Source of the DNA: Alphaproteobacteria bacterium
GTDB lineage: Bacteria > Pseudomonadota > Alphaproteobacteria > Sphingomonadales > Kordiimonadaceae
Assembly: GCA_006226495.1 (NCBI GenBank)
Contig: SBGU01000040.1
Location: forward strand, 16,589-80,588
DNA: 64,000 nt
Direction: 5' to 3'
The position numbers and the translations under genes were made by a program. The notes under the pieces are model-generated. The model saw nothing but the letters and a program-made list of their open reading frames with translations. It was not told the origin of the DNA and ran no database searches. Below are positions 48,097-55,742 of this stretch, one piece after another; the first letter of the stretch is position 1; each line of letters begins with the position of its first letter.

Positions 48097-49356
48097 TCAT
48101 ACCAGGCCCGGTCGAAGCGGCAACCAGTCGACCAGACTGCCGACCGGCAGGTCTCCGGTGCCCTCAGGCAGCACAATCCATGCGTTGCTGGCCGCAAACG
48201 GCCGGGTCTGGAAGGATTGCTGGCTGGCCTGGGGGATAATCTCGAGCATACCGGTTTCGCCGACAACCAAAGACGCCATCAGAAAACTGGTCTTTTGCGC
48301 CTGGCCGGCACAGGCAGCACCCAGGCGCGCCCGGTAGACGGGCTCGGTGTCCTCGCCGGTCAACGCCCGCACAAACGGATAAACAAAGGCCCTGAGCGCC
48401 AGTGCCGTCGAGATGGGGTTGCCAGGCAGGCCGAAGAAATAACGCCCGTCCGGCAGGATCGCGAACAGCACCGGTTTCGCCGGCTTGATCCGCACCTTGT
48501 GGAAAACGATATGGGCGCCAAAATCCTCAAGCACCGGGCGGACAAAATCATACTGTCCCGCCGAAACACCACCTGTTGACAGGATAATATCGGGGCCGGC
48601 CTCAAGCGCGGCCTCAAGCGCGGCCGAGAAATCCTGCGGTGTGTCCCTGACCGTCATCTCCCCTGCCAAGTCAACACCGAGCTCCGGCAGGTGCCGTTCG
48701 CCGAACAGGCGGGTCGCATTGTAGATATGGCCCGACGGCAAGGCGCTGCCGAAGTCGTCGCAGATTTCCTGGCCGGTTGATATCCAGCAGGCCCTGGGGT
48801 TTGGATAGACCGGCACCCGGCCAAGGCCAACCGCACTCAGAAGCGGCACATGTGCCGCCGAGAGGCGGGTGCCGGTGGGCATGAGCCTGTCCCCGGCGCC
48901 AACATCCTGGCCGGTGCGCCGCACATGCTGGTGCGCCGGCCAGGGCGCCTGGAAGGTCAGCGCGCTCTCGTCCCAACTCGCCATTTCAACAGGCAGCACG
49001 GTATCGGCGCCTTCTGGCAGCGGGGCACCGGTCATGATTTTCACTGCGGTTCCGGGATAAAGATGGGGCAGATCGGCGGCGTCCCCCGCGATACTGGCAC
49101 CTGATACCGGCAAGTGGACGGGATGGTCGGCTGTTGCGGCTGCAACACTTGCCGCGCTGAAGGCAAATCCGTCCATTGCCGAATTGTCGAAGCTGGGCAC
49201 CGAAATCGGCGCTCTCATGGTCCAGGCCAGAACATGGCCGACCGCCGCGCCAAGCGGCATCTGCACCGGCGACCGGGGCCGCGCTTCAGCAAGCAACAGG
49301 GACAGCGCCCTGTCGTAGCTCACCATCGTCCCTTTTGCGGCGCAACAGTCAGGCAT
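48097..49356 (-). CDS. moeA: Molybdopterin molybdenumtransferase MoeA
   Basis: A 419-residue enzyme inserting molybdenum into molybdopterin. SVPSFDNSAMDGFAF, GTAVKIMTGAPLPEGADTV, ISTGQEI, LSTGGVSAGQYDFV, FHKVRIKPAKPVLF and GLPGNPIS are MoeA motifs. The ATG at 49356 (MPDCCAAKG) follows GGGAGG at ideal spacing; an upstream start at 49416 would lie inside the previous gene. Overlaps the small gene before it by eight bases. Confidence 0.95.
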   Translation of the reverse strand: MPDCCAAKGTMVSYDRALSLLLAEARPRSPVQMPLGAAVGHVLAWTMRAPISVPSFDNSAMDGFAFSAASVAAATADHPVHLPVSGASIAGDAADLPHLYPGTAVKIMTGAPLPEGADTVLPVEMASWDESALTFQAPWPAHQHVRRTGQDVGAGDRLMPTGTRLSAAHVPLLSAVGLGRVPVYPNPRACWISTGQEICDDFGSALPSGHIYNATRLFGERHLPELGVDLAGEMTVRDTPQDFSAALEAALEAGPDIILSTGGVSAGQYDFVRPVLEDFGAHIVFHKVRIKPAKPVLFAILPDGRYFFGLPGNPISTALALRAFVYPFVRALTGEDTEPVYRARLGAACAGQAQKTSFLMASLVVGETGMLEIIPQASQQSFQTRPFAASNAWIVLPEGTGDLPVGSLVDWLPLRPGLV

Positions 49357-49672
49357 GGCGCACCTCCCGCCCGACGGGGCGTTCCCGCCTGAGATCGATC
49401 TGAAAGGCGATGACAAGATGTCCTGTATGAGCCGTCAGGCCTGCCCGGCTCGGCCGGTCGGCCAGTTCCGCCGCCAGCAGATGCCGCGGCACGGTCAGGT
49501 TCAGGCCCTCGAGTTTCATGTCGCGGGCAAAACCGGCGCACACCGACCAGACAAGCGGCGCCTGGCCTGGCAGATCAAGCTGCGCGGACAAGCTTTGCCC
49601 TGCCAGCAACTGTTCGGCTTCCGCCCGATCGAGTTTGAAGCCGATATGATTGGGTTCCAGTTTCAGTTTCAT
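49349..49672 (-). CDS. Small conserved-looking protein of unknown function in Moco operon
   Basis: A 107-residue protein, no signal peptide or membrane segment. Starts MKLKLEPNHIGFKLDRAEAEQLL and has alternating strands (LSAQLDLPG, LNLTVPRHL, HLVIAFQIDL). The opening resembles DUF7009-type proteins as I remember them (MKxRIxxNSxRxRL); low certainty. It begins ten bases after moaA and overlaps moeA, so it is made with the Moco enzymes. A chaperone or regulatory role in cofactor synthesis is a guess. Confidence 0.65.
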   Translation of the reverse strand: MKLKLEPNHIGFKLDRAEAEQLLAGQSLSAQLDLPGQAPLVWSVCAGFARDMKLEGLNLTVPRHLLAAELADRPSRAGLTAHTGHLVIAFQIDLRRERPVGREVRHA

Positions 49673-49682
49673 GCTTGGCTCC

Positions 49683-50660
49683 TTACCCGCCGATGGCTGA
49701 AAGATTGGACGTCATGCCGGTCAGGCCGTGTGCAAGCCGGTGGCCGTCAGTCTTGCGCGTGACCGCAGCGACAAGCCGATCCCGGAACTCTTCCATCTGG
49801 TCGTCCGATTGCAGCCAGGACCTGAGCGGCACGCCGAATTCGCCGAACAGGCACAGGTGCAGTTTGCCCTGGCTCGAAAACCTGAGCCGGTTGCAGCTTT
49901 TGCAGAAATCCTTCGAATAGGGTGCGATCAGCCCGATGCTGCCCCGATAGTCCGGATGGACAAAATCGTTGGCCGGTCCGGCGTCCGCCGCCTTGAGGCG
50001 CGGGGTCCAGCCTTCCGCCAGCAATTTGCGCGCGATAATGTCGGTCGACAGATGGTGCCGGCGGAAGAAAGCGGCATGATCGCCGGTTTCCATAAGCTCG
50101 ATGAACCGGACCCCCACAGGCCGATCCTTGGCGAGCGCGACAAAAGCGTCCAGCTCGTGGTCGTTGATGCCCTTCATATAGACGGCATTGACCTTGATGG
50201 CATCGAAGCCGGCTGCGAAGGCCGCATCAATGCCATCCAGCACCTCGTCGCGCCTGTCATGGCCGGTGATCCGGCGGAATGTTTCGCGATCGAGGCTGTC
50301 CAGGCTGACATTGAGCGCCCGGATACCGGCGCGGTGCCAGGTTTCGGCCCTTTGCGGCAAGCGATATCCGTTGGTGGTGAGCGCCAGTTTTTCGACCCCC
50401 GGCTGGGCCGCCACCATGGCGGCAACATCGTCGAAATCGCGCCGCACGGTCGGTTCGCCGCCGGTCAGCCTGATTTTCCTGAGACCAAGGGATGCGAAGA
50501 CGGTGGCGGCACGGCGCAGTTCGTCAAGTGTCAGCGGCCCGGGGCCGCCGCATCTCCGATAGCCGTCCGGCAGGCAATAGCTGCAGCGGAAATTGCAGGC
50601 GTCCGTGACCGACAGGCGCAGATATTTGAAAGTGCGGCCGAAGCCGTCGCCGAGGTGCAC
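49683..50660 (-). CDS. moaA: GTP 3',8-cyclase MoaA
   Basis: A 325-residue radical-SAM enzyme starting molybdopterin synthesis from GTP. N-terminal cluster CNFRCSYC, GGEPTVRRD, and C-terminal cluster FCKSCNRLRFSSQGKLHLCLFG (C-x2-C-x13-C; split), ending in the essential Gly-Gly. The start is probably GTG at 50660 (HLGDGFGRTFKYLRLS follows) preceded by AAGGAG; an ATG at 50732 lies inside the structured leader. Head of moaA-DUF-moeA-decarboxylase. Confidence 0.95.
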   Translation of the reverse strand: MHLGDGFGRTFKYLRLSVTDACNFRCSYCLPDGYRRCGGPGPLTLDELRRAATVFASLGLRKIRLTGGEPTVRRDFDDVAAMVAAQPGVEKLALTTNGYRLPQRAETWHRAGIRALNVSLDSLDRETFRRITGHDRRDEVLDGIDAAFAAGFDAIKVNAVYMKGINDHELDAFVALAKDRPVGVRFIELMETGDHAAFFRRHHLSTDIIARKLLAEGWTPRLKAADAGPANDFVHPDYRGSIGLIAPYSKDFCKSCNRLRFSSQGKLHLCLFGEFGVPLRSWLQSDDQMEEFRDRLVAAVTRKTDGHRLAHGLTGMTSNLSAIGG

Positions 50661-50804
50661 AGGCAGTCTCCTTTCCAAGCGCGAGAGGCAGGACCGTTTC
50701 CGGCGCCTACCCGGTGACCCGCCTTGGGTCACGGCCGTGGCGCCCTATTCCCCGGGGGAAATGGAGGGAACGTAGGCGCCACGGCTTCAGAGCTGAGCAC
50801 AACG
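50661..50804 (-). promoter_or_regulatory. Structured mRNA leader of moaA, candidate Moco-type riboswitch
   Basis: Arms GCCGTGGCGCC (50734-50744) and GGCGCCACGGC (50775-50785) pair perfectly over 11 bp, with an inner TTCCCC/GGGGAA hairpin (50748-50760). GTGACCC (50714-50720) pairs with GGGTCAC (50726-50732). GGCGCCTAC (50702-50710) is complementary to GTAGGCGCC (50772-50780), so a mutually exclusive fold exists just before the ribosome site. Moco RNA riboswitches precede moaA in many proteobacteria; I could not verify the exact consensus. Confidence 0.6.
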
Positions 50805-50838
50805 GGAGAATCAGTAACCCGGATCGGGAGAGAGCCGT

Positions 50839-50852
50839 TTGATCGAGATCAA
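50839..50852 (-). promoter_or_regulatory. FNR-type box upstream of moaA
   Basis: TTGATcgagATCAA, a perfect FNR consensus. Centre to the predicted transcript start near 50804 is about 41 bp, the class II position; a weak -10 (complement of 50812-50817) fits. Confidence 0.85.
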
Positions 50853-50856
50853 GCGT

Positions 50857-52461
50857 TCAGGTGCCGGTGCGATATTCGATGTCGCTATATTCCGGATGCG
50901 GGCAATCGTCCTTGCCCGCGCGCACGCACTGATGGGCGAGGTCGGTATCGCAAAAGCCGCACAAAGCCTGCTTGTCGGGCATCTGAACCTGGTCGCTGGC
51001 GATTTCGAAACCGTCCTGCCTGAATTTTTGCAGGGTGCGCGAAAATGTCTCGGGGCGCATATCGAGATAGGCGGCGATGATCGATTTTTCGTAGGGCAGA
51101 TGAATGACAAGGTCACCCGGCTTCTGGTTGAGCACGAGCCGGAGCAGGAACCAACCCACCCGTTCCTGCACGGTCTTGAGACGCGACAGTTCAATCTGGC
51201 GCACCAGGCGCTGGGACCGAAGGGAGACGGTATTGAGCATGCTGACCGCCAGTTTCGGGTTTGAATGAATGCGCTGCCGGATCACCGGTGCCGGGATCGA
51301 CAGCAGGAGCGCGCGTTCGACCACCTGGGCGCTGACCGGGGTCGGCACATTCAGGAAAACCGCCGATTCAAGCAGGGTTTCGCCGGCCCCAAGCATCTGG
51401 AGGATCGCCTCCTCCCCGCTTTCAAGGCCGTTATAGACCTTCACCCAGCCTTCCAGGATGACATACATGCGGGTGGTCGGCTCATCCTTCAGGAACAGAA
51501 GCTTGTCCTTGTCATATTCCCTGACCTGCGCAAAGGCGAGCAGCTCGTCCATTTCCATGGAACTGAGCCCCGAGAAAGTTGGCAAAGCCTGCAGGAACGG
51601 CTTGAAGCTGGCCACCAGGGCATTGGTCCGGGCCGGCGCCAGATTTTCCACCACGGCCTCGCGCGTGCTGCCCGACAGCGTGTCCGTCAACCTGCCTTCC
51701 ACTTTGTGCAGGGCTTCAATCATGCGGGTCAGGAGATCGAACCAGGTTTCGCCGGAATAGCGTTCGATCTCGCTTGGCGGCGCGCCTTCTTCCAGCAGGG
51801 TGTTGATTTCCTTCAGCGCATGCATGTCGGCTTCGGTCACCAATTCCTGCAGCAGGGCAATCTGGGACGGCGACGCCAGCGCCTTGAATGTATCGAAATA
51901 GGTTTTCTGTTCGGCGATCAGGGCGACAAACCGGTCGGAAAATTCCTGGTTCCGGAAGGAAAAGGTATAGAAGCCGCGCGCGCCCAGCGCCCGCTCCATA
52001 CCCACCCGCTCTTTCCATTGCAGGAAATTGGCATAAGCCGACACCAGCGCCGAATTGTGGCCGGGTTCGCGCTGCGCCAATTCGATCATCGCATCGATGG
52101 TCGGCACGGTAAAACTGAACGTATAGGTATTGAGCGCCTGGGTGTATCGGATCGACAGGAGGCCGATCTTTCCCCTGAGGGCCTTCAGTTCCTCATATTT
52201 TGCGAACAAGAGCCGCAGGCGACTTTCAAAGCCCGCGGGCAGGCCGGTTGCAACATCTGTCCGGCGGCAGAATTGATGCAGATCATCAATCCGTTTGTTG
52301 ACCGTGTCCTGTTCCTGGTCAAACCGCGTCGCGAACACTTTGCCGAGGCTGTCCAGAAACAGGCCGGCGCAGCCGCGTTCGCGCTGGATCGCGTGAACGA
52401 CATCGCCGAGTTTGTGCAAAAGCCCCTGCGCCAAAGCGGTATTTTCCGCCAGTGCCTGCAT
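50857..52461 (-). CDS. NIT-domain / Crp-Fnr fusion regulator with cysteine-rich tail
   Basis: A 534-residue protein of unusual composition. Residues 1-260 form an all-helical NIT (nitrate/nitrite-sensing) domain: AIQRERGCAGLFL (25-37), FCRRTD (64-69), FLQWKERVGMERALGARGF (146-164) and AEQKTYF. Residues 290-400 are a cyclic-nucleotide-binding-type barrel. Residues 430-490 are an HTH_Crp with recognition helix RPETFSRTLQKF, giving E471, S474 and R475, the triad FNR uses to read TTGAT. The end has C501, C504, C512 and C520 (CxxC-x7-C-x7-C), a likely Fe-S or zinc site. No membrane segment. It lies between the moaA operon and the divergent nar operon, both with FNR boxes, so it probably activates both in response to nitrate/nitrite and perhaps O2 or NO. 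Confidence 0.82.
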   Translation of the reverse strand: MQALAENTALAQGLLHKLGDVVHAIQRERGCAGLFLDSLGKVFATRFDQEQDTVNKRIDDLHQFCRRTDVATGLPAGFESRLRLLFAKYEELKALRGKIGLLSIRYTQALNTYTFSFTVPTIDAMIELAQREPGHNSALVSAYANFLQWKERVGMERALGARGFYTFSFRNQEFSDRFVALIAEQKTYFDTFKALASPSQIALLQELVTEADMHALKEINTLLEEGAPPSEIERYSGETWFDLLTRMIEALHKVEGRLTDTLSGSTREAVVENLAPARTNALVASFKPFLQALPTFSGLSSMEMDELLAFAQVREYDKDKLLFLKDEPTTRMYVILEGWVKVYNGLESGEEAILQMLGAGETLLESAVFLNVPTPVSAQVVERALLLSIPAPVIRQRIHSNPKLAVSMLNTVSLRSQRLVRQIELSRLKTVQERVGWFLLRLVLNQKPGDLVIHLPYEKSIIAAYLDMRPETFSRTLQKFRQDGFEIASDQVQMPDKQALCGFCDTDLAHQCVRAGKDDCPHPEYSDIEYRTGT

Positions 52462-52605
52462 GCGATGCGCGTACCTTTCCTTGTCTGGTTCGCCGCCTTC
52501 AGCCTGAAGCTGCCGGACAAAAGCATAAATAGCATAAATGACCAGATGGGCACCATACCCCGGTGCCGCAGAAATTTTTCTTACAGGTCCATGAATTCAT
52601 ATCCC

Positions 52606-52619
52606 TTGATATGGATCAA
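52606..52619 (+). promoter_or_regulatory. FNR-type box upstream of narK1
   Basis: TTGATatggATCAA, a perfect match, centred 76 bp before the narK1 start. A -10-like CATGAT (52642-52647) is at the right distance for class II activation. Lies in the divergent region shared with the NIT-Crp gene. Confidence 0.88.
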
Positions 52620-52688
52620 ACACGCCTCCCGCTTCTGCGGCCATGATTCGTCCAACATCGAATCAACGGTTTTGTCAGGAGGCATGAA

Positions 52689-53999
52689 ATGCTCGGTAAA
52701 CCGGCAACTTCAGGAGAGAAACGCCAGGCGCTGACCGCCAGCACACTGGCCTTCACGGTGTGTTTTGCGGTCTGGACCATCTTTTCGATCATCGGGATCA
52801 AGATCAAGGCGCAGCTCGGGCTGACCGACACCCAGTTCGGCCTTCTGGTCGCCACCCCCGTGCTGACCGGCTCCCTCAGCCGTTTGTTCCTTGGCATCTG
52901 GACCGACCAGTATGGCGGTCGCATTGTCTATGCCCTGCAGATGCTGCTGACCGCGGTGGCGGCCTTTTTGCTCACGAAGGTCACCACCTATGAAATGTTC
53001 CTGGTCGCGGCGCTTGGGGTTGGCCTTGCGGGCGGCAGCTTCGCTGTCGGGGTTGCTTATGTATCGCGCTGGTATCCGAAGGAACAGCAGGGTACGGCGC
53101 TCGGCATCTTCGGCATGGGCAACGTGGGGGCGGCCGTTACCAACTTCGGCGCCCCGTTCCTTCTGGCGGCCATGGGCGGCCAGTGGCAGGGCGTGGCACA
53201 GGTCTATTCGGTCGTGCTGGCCATCACCGCCGTGCTGTTTTTTGTCCTGACCAAAGATGACCCCGTCCATGCCGCACACAAGGCGCAGGGCCACAAGCAT
53301 CCCGGCTTCTTCGAGCAGCTTGAGCCCCTGAAGAACCTTCAGGTATGGCGCTTCTCGCTCTATTATTTCTTCGTGTTCGGCGCTTATGTCGCGCTCGCCC
53401 TGTGGCTGCCGCGCTATTATGTCGGTGCTTACGGCCTTGAGCTCAAGACCGCCGGCATGCTGGCCGCCGCCTATGCCCTGCCCGGCAGCGTCTTTCGCGC
53501 CCTTGGCGGTTACCTGTCGGACAAATACGGCGCCCGTACCGTCATGTACTGGACGTTCATCGCCTGCGTCGCCTGCACCTTTGTCATGTCCTACCCCGCC
53601 ACGGACTATACGGTTGCCGGCATCAAGGGCCCGATCGCCTTCAATATCACCATTCCCCTCGAAGTGTTCGTCGGCCTGACCATCGTGCTCGGCTTCTTCA
53701 TGTCGCTCGGCAAGGCGGCTGTCTACAAACACATCCCGGTCTATTACCCCGACCATGTTGGTTCGGTCGGGGGCACGGTCGGCCTGATCGGCGGGCTTGG
53801 CGGCTTCTTCCTGCCGGTAGCCTTCGGCATCATGAACGATGTCATCGGCGTCTGGACCAGTTGCTTCATGCTGCTGACCATCCTCGTCGCCATTGCGCTC
53901 ACCTGGATGCATTTCGCGATCCGGCGGCTCGAGAAGAAGCGCATCCCCGAACTGCGCGGCCCGCGCAACCTGCCCGAACTCGAAGGGCTCAAAGGATAA
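52689..53999 (+). CDS. narK1: Nitrate/nitrite MFS transporter, NarK1 type
   Basis: A 436-residue, 12-helix MFS protein. FTVCFAVWTIFSIIGIKIKAQLGLTDTQFG (split) opens the NNP family; RLFLGIWTDQYGGR and GLAGGSFAVGVAYVSRWYPKEQQG and GNVGAAVTNFGAPFL include the substrate Arg and nitrate-signature Gly-rich helices. Type 1 proteins are mainly nitrate/proton symporters. Strong AGGAGG before the ATG. First gene of narK1-narK2-narGHJI. Confidence 0.93.
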   Translation: MLGKPATSGEKRQALTASTLAFTVCFAVWTIFSIIGIKIKAQLGLTDTQFGLLVATPVLTGSLSRLFLGIWTDQYGGRIVYALQMLLTAVAAFLLTKVTTYEMFLVAALGVGLAGGSFAVGVAYVSRWYPKEQQGTALGIFGMGNVGAAVTNFGAPFLLAAMGGQWQGVAQVYSVVLAITAVLFFVLTKDDPVHAAHKAQGHKHPGFFEQLEPLKNLQVWRFSLYYFFVFGAYVALALWLPRYYVGAYGLELKTAGMLAAAYALPGSVFRALGGYLSDKYGARTVMYWTFIACVACTFVMSYPATDYTVAGIKGPIAFNITIPLEVFVGLTIVLGFFMSLGKAAVYKHIPVYYPDHVGSVGGTVGLIGGLGGFFLPVAFGIMNDVIGVWTSCFMLLTILVAIALTWMHFAIRRLEKKRIPELRGPRNLPELEGLKG

Positions 54000-54075
54000 C
54001 TGTTGTGCGGTGGAAGGGTTCGGCCCTTCCACCCATCCGACATCAAGGGGCCTGGCCCCGGACAGGAGAAAACCA

Positions 54076-55713
54076 ATGTCCAAACCGATGACAAAACTGG
54101 AACAGAAGGGCCGTGACCTTTACGGCTGGAACCCGGACGACACGACCCAATGGGAAAGCGTGGGCAAAAGCATCGCCACCCGCAACCTGTGGATTTCGAT
54201 ACCGGCCCTGTTGTGCGGCTTCGCCGTCTGGCTTTACTGGGGCATCATCACGGTCCAGATGCTGAACCTCGGTTTTGCCTTCACCCAGGCCCAGCTTTTT
54301 ACCCTGTCGGCCATTGCCGGGCTGTCGGGTGCCACACTTCGTATCCCCAGCAGCTTCTTCATCCGCATCGCGGGCGGGCGCTACACGCTTTTTTACACCA
54401 CCGCGCTTCTGATGTTGCCGGCCGCGGGCACGGGTTTCCTGCTGCAGGACCCGAACACACCCCTGTGGCAGTTCCAGTTGATGGCGCTTCTCAGCGGCCT
54501 GGGCGGCGGCAACTTCGCGTCCTCCATGTCCAACATCAGCTTCTTCTATCCGCGTAAAGTCCAGGGGTATGCCCTTGGCATGAACGCGGGGCTTGGCAAT
54601 TTCGGGGTGACCACGATGCAGATCCTGGTGCCGCTGGTCATGACCTTTGCCCTGTTCGGCGGCACCAGCATGACGCTCAAAAGCGCGTCGGGCACCCTGA
54701 TCGGCAAAATTCCGGCCGGCACCGAAACCTATATTTTCAACGCCGGCTGGGTGTGGCTCCTGTTCCTGGTGCCGCTTGCCTTCGCCACCTGGTTCGGCAT
54801 GAACACGATCCGGGACGATCATGTATCGCCCGATGCCGGCAGCGCGGTTGGCGCCATCGGCAAGTTGACCGGCATGCTCCTGATCGGGTTCGCCACCGCC
54901 GCCTTCGGCCTTTGGCTGATGCTGCCGGCCGATTTCGGCGGTTCGGGTTTCGAGGTGTCGAAATTCATCGTGCTGCCGCTTGTGATCGCGCTCACGGTCG
55001 GCGCCATGAAGCTGATCCCCGGCAAGATCCAGACAAACCTGCAGCGCCAGTTCAAGATTTTCGGCAACAAGCACACCTGGGCCATGACCATCATCTATAC
55101 GATGACCTTCGGCTCCTTCATCGGCTTCTCTGCCGCCCTGCCCCTCGCGATCAAGGTCGTGTTCGGGTACCAGCATCTGGTGGTGGACGGTGTCATGACC
55201 CATACCACGGCCAACCCGAACGGCCCTTCGGCCCTGATGTATGCCTGGATGGGCCCGTTCATCGGCGCGCTGATCCGCCCCGTGGGCGGCATGCTGGCCG
55301 ACCGGATGGGCGGCGCCAAGGTGACCCAGATCATCAGCCTCATCATGGTCGCGGCCACCCTGGGTGTCGCCTACTATATGAAGGCGGCCTACGGCTCGGC
55401 CACGCCCGAGGCCTATTTCTGGCCGTTCCTCATCCTCTTCATCATCCTGTTCGCCGCCACCGGCCTTGGTAACGGTTCGACCTTCCGCACCATCGCCATG
55501 GTGTTCGACAAGGAACAGACCGGCCCCGTGCTCGGCTGGACCTCGGCGGTTGCCGCCTACGGCGCCTTCTTCATCCCGCAGGTGTTCGGCGAACAGATCA
55601 AAGCCACCACCCCTGAATTTGCACTCTATGGGTTCGCGCTCTTCTACGCGGTCTGCATCCTCATCAACTGGTGGTTCTACCTCAGGAAGAACGCCTACGT
55701 GCAGAACCCGTAA
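54076..55713 (+). CDS. narK2: Nitrate/nitrite antiporter, NarK2 type
   Basis: A 545-residue MFS protein, longer than NarK1 because of a loop around residues 195-220 and a C-terminal insert. RIPSSFFIRIAGGR, GLGGGNFASSMSNISFFYPRKVQG and NAGLGNFGVTTMQ are NNP signatures. Type 2 proteins exchange nitrate for nitrite. The ATG at 54076 follows AGGAGA and 76 bp after narK1; an in-frame upstream extension overlaps narK1 and is not real. In some relatives narK1 and narK2 are one fused gene. Confidence 0.93.
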   Translation: MSKPMTKLEQKGRDLYGWNPDDTTQWESVGKSIATRNLWISIPALLCGFAVWLYWGIITVQMLNLGFAFTQAQLFTLSAIAGLSGATLRIPSSFFIRIAGGRYTLFYTTALLMLPAAGTGFLLQDPNTPLWQFQLMALLSGLGGGNFASSMSNISFFYPRKVQGYALGMNAGLGNFGVTTMQILVPLVMTFALFGGTSMTLKSASGTLIGKIPAGTETYIFNAGWVWLLFLVPLAFATWFGMNTIRDDHVSPDAGSAVGAIGKLTGMLLIGFATAAFGLWLMLPADFGGSGFEVSKFIVLPLVIALTVGAMKLIPGKIQTNLQRQFKIFGNKHTWAMTIIYTMTFGSFIGFSAALPLAIKVVFGYQHLVVDGVMTHTTANPNGPSALMYAWMGPFIGALIRPVGGMLADRMGGAKVTQIISLIMVAATLGVAYYMKAAYGSATPEAYFWPFLILFIILFAATGLGNGSTFRTIAMVFDKEQTGPVLGWTSAVAAYGAFFIPQVFGEQIKATTPEFALYGFALFYAVCILINWWFYLRKNAYVQNP

Positions 55714-55742
55714 GGCAACCAGAAAGGCATCCGGAGAATATC

